Assembly (NCBI GenBank): GCA_032716605.1
Contig: CM064480.1
Location: forward strand, 46,431,372-46,495,371
DNA: 64,000 nt
From: Paralithodes platypus
Lineage: Eukaryota; Arthropoda; Malacostraca; Decapoda; Lithodidae
Direction: 5' to 3'
A model generated the notes under the pieces. That model worked only from the letters and a program-made list of their open reading frames with translations, had not been told where the DNA came from and ran no database searches. The position numbers and the translations under genes were made by a program. This document shows, one piece after another, positions 55,211-64,000 of the stretch (its first letter is position 1; each line of letters opens with the position of its first letter).

Positions 55211-55424
55211 CCTGGGTAAGATTAGGAGTACGGTAGTGGGCGTACCACTACCAACATACAGCATAACTCCTCTATAAAGCATTAACCTAACCAAACAAAC
55301 TAACCTAATCTAACCTAGTATTCATGTAGTACTAGGTTAGGTTAGGTTAATGTTTTATAGACGATTTATGCTGTATGTCGGTAGTGATACGCCCAGTACT
55401 CCTAATCTTACCGTAGCCTGGTCA
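55211..55424. repeat. Inverted repeat, ~85-bp arms, with TA-centred indels
   Basis: Left arm 55211-55292 and right arm 55340-55424 pair closely (ACATACAGCATAA versus TTATGCTGTATGT). The left arm has TACGGTA at 55229-55235 where the right has TA (55397). The right arm has TACCGTA at 55409-55415 where the left has TA (55217). The loop holds AACCTAAT/CTAGGTTAGG telomere-like words. Confidence 0.78.
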
Positions 55425-56010
55425 CCAATTTCACCCTGGCTTCGCCTGTCTCAACTCTTATTTATTCCCTCAAAAACAAATACCTGTATGTATAAGTTCA
55501 GAATAGTGAATCCTATACAGATCACTTAGTAGGTACCGAGTACTGTATACTTTATGGGGTTATTTACCACAGCTGCACCAATTTGCCCCAAGTTTTATAC
55601 TGTACAGTTCTGCTACATGAAAAGTGCCAGGTTTTAATCCAGTACCATTCAGTGGCAGTGCAGCAATATCATAAAGTTTCGGGTTTCAAGTTAATAGTAA
55701 TGTGATCACCCCCTTTGACTAGGCTAATATAGAAAACCATTTATTTTCAATACTTATTCTGCATCAAATTGACACCTGCCTTGCTTGACTATATGGTACC
55801 AAAAACAGAAAGTCTAGTAGGCAGGTTTACTTTTATAAATGACTAAATATATGATGCTTGGACAATTATATGTACCGCATAAAGAATGAACAATATATTT
55901 CACATAATTTATTGCAATTCTTACATACATAGGTACCCGTTATATAATATTGTATCATCTAATCACAACTGTTGTATGCTTCCATATGGATAGGTCCTTA
56001 AGACCCCTTC
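55425..56010. other. AT-rich spacer
   Basis: No family recognised. CTGTACAGTTC and ACTGTATACTT words of the TACAGTA/TACTGTA type occur. Confidence 0.5.
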
Positions 56011-56975
56011 ATCAGATTTTATTCGCCCAATTAGCCTACTACCCAGGTAAGAAAATTCACGACATTACATTATACTTGCTTGTATTTTTGGCTTGGAATC
56101 CTCATTTGGTGACCATTATTATCTCTATTTGAGGCATAGGCTTATTTCCTGAAATAAGTCTTGCAATTGACGAGGATGGGTGTGAATGGGATATGCCGTG
56201 TGTGGGCCAGTCCTCTCTGCAGACTTGTTATCTTATGTTCATTTATGGAAGTATTTCAAGTAGGCCTAGGCCTAGCCCAATCAGGGAGAACATGTTAGTC
56301 CCTATTTATAGCCTACTTTAGTAGGGTAGGCTGGTTAGGCCTATATTTTTTAATCCAATAGGCCTAGCCTATGTTAAAATAGCCAACAACAGGGTACCTA
56401 GGTTAACAAGCCCCAGATATTAAAAGAAAAAGTGGTAAAAACTGAAGAGACCTCGGACAGCCTTTTAACTAGGCCTAGGCTAAGCCTATAATTATGTTTT
56501 GTTAGGTTAGGTAAAAAGGCTGTCCAAGGTCTCTTCAATTTTTACCACTTTTTCTTTTAATATCTGGGACTTGTTAACCTATTTTTTTTTTTTTTAGGTA
56601 CCCTATTGTTGGCTATTTTAACATAGGCTAGGCCTATTGGATTAAAAAATATAGGCCTAGCCTACCCTACTAAAGTAGGCTATAGCCTAAATAGGGACTA
56701 ACATGTTCTCCCTGATTAGGCTAGGCCTAGGCCTACTTTAAATACTTCCATAAATGAACATATATAACTAGTCTGCAGAGCTGACAGGCCCACACACGGC
56801 AGATCCCATTCACACCCATCCTCGTCAATTGCAAGACTTATTTCAGGAAATATGCCTCAAATAGATAGATAATAATAGTCACCAAATGAGGATTCCAAGC
56901 CAAAAATACAAGCAAGTATAATGGAATGTCGTGAATTTCCTTACCTGGGTAGTAATTGGGCGAATAAAATCTGAT
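56011..56975. repeat. Long inverted repeat, ~460-bp arms, 47-bp spacer
   Basis: Left arm 56011-56466 (ATCAGATTTTATTCGCCCAA inward) and right arm 56514-56975 (its complement at the outer end) match at roughly 95% by eye. Differences include a ~17-nt T insertion in the right arm (56580-56597) and TAGCCTA at 56683-56689 where the left arm has TA at 56307. It is rich in TAGGCC words. No frame or terminal target duplication recognised. It could fold into a very long hairpin if transcribed. Confidence 0.87.
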
Positions 56976-57477
56976 TAAGCGATCTACAAGTTGTCAAGGC
57001 TGGCCGACATAGGCCTCAGGTGAAGGTGCCTGTACAACGGCTCCTGACAAGTTCAACATCGTCATTGAAGATATATCGAAAGTCTTTGGAAATGTGCTAA
57101 TTGTAACCCATATTAATATATATTAATAGTTTCGTACATTATGCAATTGATTTGCATTAAAAATTGTCTTCTGTAACCTTTAATTTACGAATTGAAACAA
57201 TAATACAAATAATAAAATTCAATTAGCAAACGAAGTGATCCGACGACCATCGAAGGGAAGGGTCGAAGGGAAGGGTCGAAGGTCCTCTTCAGATTCCAAT
57301 AATATTGGACGTAAACGGTCGCGGCGACCGTTTACGAAAGCATTCGCTCAGCCAAACAAATCCCAAAGAATGTTTCTATACTACGAATTTTGAAAGGAAG
57401 GATACCTTCGAGGGAAGGGAACGTTTGGTACTGCGGGCCATAGTTCCTTTAACTCTTTCCGTAAAATGACACCTTTT
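56976..57477. other. Spacer with short GC-rich palindrome
   Basis: GAAGGGAAGGGTC is repeated twice at 57252-57280, and GTAAACGGTCGCG with its complement forms a perfect 25-bp palindrome at 57311-57335. No gene recognised. Confidence 0.55.
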
Positions 57478-57514
57478 TTATATATATATAATATATATAT
57501 AATATATATATATA

Positions 57515-57575
<61 letters not shown>
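57478..57575. repeat. (TA)n microsatellite
   Basis: About 98 bp of TA with few interruptions. Confidence 0.95.
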
Positions 57576-57577
<2 letters not shown>

Positions 57578-58300
57578 CTTGCCAGCAATAGACGATTATA
57601 TTATGATTAAGAAGGATTTTTGGGAATAAAGAAAGTCAATTGACCATTTGCGAGTTTGAAGCTATAAGGAAGTTGAAGCAGAAGAAATCGATAATTAGCC
57701 AGAAATACAAGATTATGTGGGTTTATTTTTATTTTGAAATTGTGTTATAGGTGAATTACGGAAGCAAATCAGTGCTGCAATTAGTAGTTTACAATGTAGT
57801 AATGGTCAAGATATGTTGCATTGCTGAACGTTACGGTGCTATAAATAAACCTTCTAATAATACAAATATGCAATAATTGTTTTTCTGGCGCGTAGTTGAA
57901 GCTTTCTGACAGAAAACAGCTGGGAGAGGTGTGTGTTGATTGGCTATGCAGGCTCGTGACGTAAACTGAGACCGGGAGAATTTGAAGACAGTAAACAAAC
58001 CCATATAATTAAAGGTGGGATAATACCCTCTGTGACATTTATTCATTAATAATGGCGAACTGTGTGACTGTATGGTATAATAATCTTTCTAGGGCATCAG
58101 TGAATTATGCCAAAGCTCATTCAAAGCAATACAGTGAGAATATTTTGATTAATTTCGTTTTACTTGAAGCCAGACCAGACGTATTTTAGAGAAGCATCCT
58201 GGATTGTTGTTGTTGATGTGTTTATTTTATACTAGCCCTCTGGGCCAGGGCCCTCACAAGGCTAGTGTTCGGTGAGGAGGTGAAAAGTCAAGTCGTGTAA
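57576..58300. other. Spacer with a weak promoter-like region
   Basis: GATTGGCTATG (inverted CCAAT) at about 57938 and GTGACGTAAAC at about 57957 precede ATGGCGAACTGTGTGAC at 58052, which opens a 45-codon frame ending at a TAG. I do not recognise the peptide and see no splice-supported continuation. It may be a promoter and first exon or chance. Confidence 0.2.
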
Positions 58301-58560
58301 CTGTCAGTAGTCAGATATCATCATAAAGTTAGGTGGCTTTCAGGAATTTGTCTAAGTGGAGTGATATAGCCTACATGAATTTGGTCTGAGCATCATAACC
58401 TGGTGCTAGTTTATACCAACTACATCTTAACTGTCAGTAGTCAGATATCATCATAAAGTTAGGTGGCTTTCAGGAATTTGTCTAATTGGAATGATATAGC
58501 CTACATGAATTTGGTCTGAGCATCATAACCTGGTGCTAGTTTATACCAACTACATCTTTA
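58301..58560. repeat. 130-bp tandem duplication
   Basis: CTGTCAGTAGTCAGATATCA starts at 58301 and 58431. The units differ at two or three positions only. Confidence 0.92.
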
Positions 58561-59989
58561 AGTATTCCTTTGCAGTGGCACAGTTCTAATATCTACAGGA
58601 TATAGGCTATCCTAGGAGGTTTTGAATACCATTAGGCTATGCTAACCCCAAATATTTTAAAGTTGTACGTTAGCCTAAGACTATCCATTGGTTTAATCTA
58701 ATATTAACTATCCTCTCCTATACCTAACCCAATCGTATCCTATCTTCCCAAAGGTGGTGACCTCTTCCTATTGGTTTACCCGCTGTTTTCAGTAGCTTAA
58801 ACTAGGCCTAGTCAAGTCACTACACCAAGATAATTACAAGTTTTACAGGGCCGGATTTAGGTGGGGGGCGTACGCCCCTCCTCTATTTTTCACAGTTGGG
58901 TAATAGACCTATTTGTATGTGTTAGGGGTGATGTCCTGGCTCCATTTACATACATGAAAAACAAATATTTAGTAGGGCCTAGCTTCATGAATAACTTGTG
59001 TATGGATCATTAATATAGCCTAGCCTAGTGTTTCTGAAGTAGTGCTGCTACAAACTTTATTATGTTTTGTATTGGCATATCGACGAAAAGTTACAAGGCC
59101 TAACTAGAAAAATAACATGAATACCTGATGTTTGAGTCACGCCTATGGTGTTTCGTCGACGGCCGGGGGGCGACACCCCTCATAGTCCCTTCTCAACACC
59201 TCGCCCCCCCTTTTCAAAAGTCCTGGATCCGGCCCTGTTTTAGAATGTAGGCCTAGGCTAACTGTGCTTCGAAATTTCTAATTGTAAGTTATCTCATACC
59301 AGGGTAAGAATGACGAAGTGTCTAGCCTAGGCTATGTAAGGCTGTAAGCATCTCATACCAAGGTAAGAATGTTCGAAGTGTGTAGCCCTAGTTTATAGCC
59401 TTTATCGTCAAGGTAAACCTTGCCTGATGTAATCAACCAAACCCTTTTATACAGAGCGTCAACCACATCCCTATCAGATATTCGAATATCCAACCAAGAA
59501 CCCCACGGCTAATTCTCAACTCCCAAAATATTTCTAAATTATAGCCTATTGATGGACGTAGATATTTTGTATGGTCTGCTGTGGAATCTATTTTCGTCAG
59601 CTGAGAATGCCCTAGCCTAGTAAACACAGACTCATAAGGGGATTAATACAATATACTGTGTACCGGTAAATGATACATCAGGAACCAGCACTGCATAATC
59701 ATAATTTGTTCCCATTTTGCTCATCATCGTGAATAGAGGGACTAGGGATAGGGAGAATCTGTGAGACCTCTACCTCGTGTCATGTTTGTTGTGGTAACAG
59801 GTGATGTCAGCAGACGATGCGCCTATCATCGTAGCGGAAAATAGTTGCCTATTTGCTTTCGAGTATTGTTATTATTATAAATGTTTTCATATGAATTATG
59901 TCTAACTATCAGTGTCTGGTATATTTGTGGATAACTATATTCATATATAGTTTGGTTTATGTGAGTAACTCATCTTTATTATTCTGCCT
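58561..59989. repeat. TAGGCC-dense tract, part 4
   Basis: Scattered TAGGCCTA/TAGCCTA/TAGGCTA words to about 59640. A short repeat 'CTCATACCAGGGTAAGAATG' recurs at 59293 and 59351. GGGCCGGATTTAGGTGGGG (58849) and GATCCGGCCCTG (59226) are inverted ends of a ~390-bp segment, possibly a further small element. Confidence 0.5.
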
Positions 59990-60215
59990 CCGTAATTCAC
60001 CTTTAAATATATATTCAAGAACAACGCACCCATTTGAAACATTATCCACCGAAGGCAGATTTCTTTTAAGTTACACGCTCGCTATCGCTCGCTCGGAAAC
60101 AACAATCGACACCTGAATGAGGTGAAGCGTCTTATTATCACCAAACTGATAGGATGAAATGCTTTAAAATCTGCAAACTAATGGAACGAAACAGGGTAGT
60201 CGGACCAAATAGGGT
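59990..60215 (+). mobile_element. Family A remnant, strongly diverged
   Basis: Retains CACGCTCGCTATCGCTCGCT, ATCGACACCTGAATGAGG and TTTAAAATCTGCAAACTAAT. Ends not preserved. Confidence 0.55.
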
Positions 60216-61314
60216 GAAAGTTTCAAAAACTCGAACTGTACTTTTCTGTGTACTATAATTGTACTTTAACTTGTATGTTTACTAAATATCGACGTGCAAC
60301 CTACAACTTGAATTTCTCGAATCTCACAAGTGGTTAATACAGTGATATGTGACCCTTTATTTTCAAAAGGGCTAGTGTAAGTTAAAGGATAATTGAGATA
60401 GATTATACCCCTTTGATTGCTAGCGTTCCTTCTTTAGTTGTATATATAATAGCTCCTCGATGGTCTATAGTATCTATACCCTATTCAAAGTAAGTAGAAC
60501 ATAAACTCTTCAACATTAACCTCTATAAATCACAAACGACTCGAGTAATCCACCTAATATTTCTACCATTGAGGAAGGGTCAGTCAGGGAATGTGTGTAG
60601 AAATTTACATCCCATTTGCTCAAGCCCTTTTTTAGTTATAGAGGTTGGGGTTCACGATATCTGGACTACTAATTTGAAACACGGTCTACTAGGTTTGGTG
60701 TTGGTTTGCTACTCTACAGGCCCAGGTTCGAGACTTGGCCTGGTCATGCGTCGAAAATGTTATTTCCTCGTATTATTCGTAAACTGTGTGAAATCGTCTA
60801 CATATAGCCATCGTAAAAGCAAGAGGGACAGCTCTGTATACTGAAAAGGTATAAATATGAAAATTATTCTTATGCATTATACAATATTAGTTTCCTATAA
60901 AGCAAACTTTCATAATTAAATGTACTGTATATGAGCACTAAATGTATAATTTAATTATTATTATCTGTGTTCACCTTAGAAAAGATCTGGGGGAATCAAA
61001 TAGTTAACTGAAATAGGTTTAACCCCCTCGGTTCCTTGAGGCCCTTCCTAAACTGTACACATTCAACGCTTAATTGTAATGTACACGGTGCATATAAACA
61101 GCGTTCATTAATTTATATATTCAAATTTCAACACCAAAACGTTTGAAGCACTTCTTATGTGTAAATTTTGCTACAATGAAGTGTAGGCTCAGTAAAATCA
61201 TCTAATATCAGCCAGAATGAAATCCATATGACGCCAGTGTGAGAAAAGTTATACATGTCACCAGTTGCTTAAATTCTGTTCACTAAAGGGTCTCTAGTCC
61301 AAGGCAGGAGACAG
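60216..61314. other. Spacer with family F block and a B-box-like motif
   Basis: 60519-60645 is a family F inverted repeat (TAACCTCTATAAATCACAAA and TTTAGTTATAGAGGTTGGG). Near 60712-60735 CCCAGGTTCGAGACTTGGCC resembles a pol III B box; no A box or cloverleaf found. No gene recognised. Confidence 0.4.
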
Positions 61315-61317
61315 CTT

Positions 61318-61404
<87 letters not shown>

Positions 61405-61456
61405 ATACAAAAAAAAAGAGATATAATACAAAAAAAAACGAGAGAGAGAGAGCGAG

Positions 61457-61500
<44 letters not shown>
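61315..61500. repeat. Two (GA)n arrays
   Basis: (GA)n at 61318-61404 and 61438-61499 separated by a short A-rich insert. Long SER-LEU frames on the minus strand are artefacts. Confidence 0.95.
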
Positions 61501-61501
<1 letters not shown>

Positions 61502-61642
61502 ATGGACAATTAGGAAAATGGTCTCGTTTGCAACTTACGGGAACAATATTATTCTTCCAATGGTCGCCGAATTATTTGGGGCAGGTTGGGTAAGCCGTCT
61601 AAAAGAGCTGAATGGCGAAAATAGCTTACCTTTACAATACTG

Positions 61643-61835
61643 TTAACCCCATTTGCCGTATTCTGGCAAACTTTAGAAGACTTTATGCAGTTTAAGAAGG
61701 ATCTTTATTATTCAGAGGGTTAATTGGGATCGTATTTACCCCTATGAGTACTAAAGGTAGATTATAAGCTAACTAAAATCGTCTAAGGGAAACCAGAACA
61801 AGATGGAAATTACGACATCGTGTTTAAGGGGTTAA
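61643..61835. mobile_element. Family C TTAA MITE
   Basis: TTAACCCCATTTGCCGTATT at the left and CATCGTGTTTAAGGGGTTAA at the right, 193 bp. Confidence 0.7.
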
Positions 61836-62671
61836 TTTACCAAAATATATATAGGTTTTACAACACGTAAGCGAAGATCTTCATAAAATAATAATAATAA
61901 TGAAATGAACAAATAGAAAATAACACAAAATATACAAAGCTCTGAGGGTAAGGGGACCTTTACATTTAGTGAAGGAAGACAATATATGTCCCACGTATCT
62001 TTCTGCGTGTCATACAAGGCGACTAAAGAAGGGAATGGAGAAATTCGATGCAACCGGTCATCCTGTGCAGTAAAGTACTGTTACGTTACTTTTGTGACTG
62101 GCGTGGTGCACATTAAAGACCTTATAGTAACAGAGATCGGCCAACCTCCACCATAATGTTACCCCTGGTGTAATTAACCCCCCTTGACACTCATATATGT
62201 GTCCATATCCGTATTAAACATTCAGGCATATTGGTAGAGCATATATTATCTAGTCTTTGGATATAAATTCTACATGATCACAACTATATTATCACTCCGT
62301 TGTTTGATTATTACGGCACCAACATGGCGTCCAAAACAGATGGAGGATTACTCTTACTACAGGATCTTTAGTGCAGGTAAGTGTTGCAGGGTGACATTGC
62401 TAAATCTTGCTGAAACACTGTTAGCACTATGCCAGCATTAGATAGAGTATTCACATGGCGAGGCAGTGTTACAGAAGGACTACAATCCGATTGCTGAAAG
62501 GAAACCCCGTCTACATCATTATTGTGCAATAGAAAAGGACGGTAAACTTTTGTATATACTGTTTGCATGGATATACAGTATAATAATATCAGACCACAAC
62601 CTTACTAGTGTACTCTGATTACCATAGTAAAATGTAGTTCAACTTGGGATCTTAAGCATAAGTCTGCAAAC
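61836..62671. other. Spacer, nothing firmly recognised
   Basis: 'TCTGCGTGTCATACAAGGCG' and 'ACTAAAGAAGGG' (about 62002-62036) look like a motif seen in several arthropod dispersed repeats, but I cannot name the family. Confidence 0.4.
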
Positions 62672-63901
62672 TTTCGGGATTTCGGTGAGACCTTTGTTAT
62701 TGCACTAGACATATCGAAGGCCTTCGATAGAGTCTGGCACAAATCTTTAATTTCTAAACTACCCTCTTTCGGTTTCTATCCCTCCATCTGTGCCTTTGTC
62801 TCTAACTTCTTTTCCAGCCATTCCATAGCTGCGGTTGTGGACGGCCATCGCTCACTTCCTCATCCTATCAACTCCGGTGTTCCTCAGAGCTCTGTCCTAT
62901 CTAACATTATTTTTCTAATTTTCATAAATTATCTTCTCAACTGTACCTCCAGTCCCATCCATTCATACGCAGACGACTCTACCATACACTACTCAATTCG
63001 TTTTCCTGAACGCCCCAGCCAGCAATCCCTCAATGACAAATTAACGTAATGAAGCCATAGAACACTTAACTTCTGATCTAACTACTACTTACAATTGGGG
63101 CAGAGAAAACCTTGTTGCCTTTAATGCATCCAAAACCCAATTTCTCCATCTATCTACCCGTCCGGAACTCCCAGCGGACTATCCCTTATTCTTCAACAAT
63201 ACAAACATCAATCCTTCATCTTCTCTTAATATTCTTGGTGTCTCTTTTTCTTCTGCTCTCACTTGGAAGGACCATTTTACCAGTCTCGCTAAGGCAGTCT
63301 CCCAGAAGCTGGGTGTGCTCAACCGCCTCAAGGGGTTCTTTACCTTTGCACAGCTTCTTGCTCTATACAGGGGCATGGTGCGTCCTTGTATTGAGTATTG
63401 TTCACATGTGTGGGGAGGATCCTCTCACATCGCACTCCTAGACAAAGTGGAAAGGAAGGCCTTTTGTATCATTAACTCCCGTTCACTCACCAACTCTCTG
63501 CAATCTCTCTCTCTCCGCCGCAATATTGAATCTCTCTCGCTATTCTATCGCTACTATAATAATCAGTGCTCCTCAGAGCTCTCCCAGTTTATACCACCTC
63601 ATCTACGTAGGGCACGTCGTACCTGTCTTGCAACACAATCCCACCCCTACTCTGTGCAACTCTCTAACCCAAGAGTGAACCACTACTCTAAGACTTTCTT
63701 CTATTCAACAGCTGAGATCTGGAACTCTCTCCCAGAATCAGTCTTTCCCTCTTCCTATGACTTAAATTGCTTCAAACTCCGTGTGTCCAGGCAATTGGCT
63801 CGAACGTCCCTTGATTTTGGCCTTGTCACTCTTTCAACTCTGGGGGAGGCACTCTGCAGTTCTGCCTTTTGCCTCCCTCAATCACGTAGGAAAAAAAAAA
63901 A
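62672..63901 (+). mobile_element. CR1/Jockey-like LINE, 5'-truncated, poly-A tail
   Basis: Starts inside the RT (DFGETFVIALDISKAFDRVW), then GVPQSSVLSNIIF (a decayed GVPQGSVLSP), SYADDSTIHYS (YADD), a frame break near 63047, LGRTILPVSLRQSPR in a shifted frame and an intact C-terminal part from 63315 (ALYRGMVRPCIEYCSHVW, FCIINSRSLTNSL, TAEIWNSLPESVFPSSYDLN). It ends in an 11-nt A run. It is close in sequence to 24361-25779, so both come from one lineage active in this genome. Dead copy: 5' truncation and at least two frameshifts. Confidence 0.88.
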
Positions 63902-64000
63902 TGACTATGCAAGGACGTCATATCATTTATCACGGCTAAATAGGTCATAGCTTGAGCCAAATGGATGACAAGTACTTAACAAAACCTTTGTACCCATTCA

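Noticed and set aside
60700..60760. tRNA gene
   Set aside because: Only a B-box-like GGTTCGAGAC is present; no acceptor stem, anticodon arm or A box could be drawn. The same holds for 9165-9185.

Overview
The window is a piece of repeat-dense animal genome with no host gene I can support. TTAGG/CCTAA telomere-type tracts, many long (GA)n, (TA)n and (AAT)n arrays, and CR1/Jockey-like, RTE-like and Ty3-type elements point to an arthropod, most likely a decapod crustacean. The organism call is inference; the elements are read directly from the sequence.

Layout. 0-12 kb: short TTAA-flanked MITE families (A and C), a perfect 78-bp inverted repeat, SINE-like copies and microsatellites. 12.3-16.3 kb (minus strand): a nearly full-length but frameshifted CR1/Jockey-type LINE with a 2A-like peptide, a PHD-type zinc finger, an APE endonuclease and an RT. 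16.9-30.6 kb: a nested stack. An RTE-like LINE is cut twice, each time at TA, by a Tc1/mariner-like element with CAGTTGG...CCAACTG ends. The first of these (17202-27108) holds a Ty3-type LTR retrotransposon (18230-26812, CTAG target duplication), and the 3' LTR of that is in turn cut by a CR1/Jockey-like LINE (24361-25779). 30.6-34.9 kb: duplicated, decayed RTE-like copies with spacers, one holding a TTAA element. 34.9-41 kb: foldback family B, a 1.04-kb TTAA-site element made of CTCGTGT sub-repeats, TTAGG tandem units and very dense TAGGCCTA/TAGGCTA words. 41-53 kb: duplications, a long solo LTR, LINE endonuclease debris, family A hairpins and a 52-bp minisatellite. 53-60 kb: a second TAGGCC-dense tract with two inverted repeats, one having arms of about 460 bp. 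60-64 kb: microsatellites and another CR1/Jockey-like LINE copy.

How the parts work together. Nothing here looks autonomous: the LTR element lacks RT and its 5' LTR is internally deleted, the LINEs are broken, and the DNA elements carry no visible transposase. The most interesting signal is a class of micro-insertions. Where paralogous copies, or the two arms of one inverted repeat, can be compared, a plain TA in one is TA-GGCC-TA, TA-GGC-TA, TA-CCGG-TA, TA-CGG-TA, TA-CAG-TA or TA-CTG-TA in the other. These are the forms expected of excision footprints of TA-targeting (Tc1/mariner-type) transposons with GGC...GCC, CCG...CGG and CAG...CTG ends. An element with CAG...CTG ends and TA target sites is present in the window.
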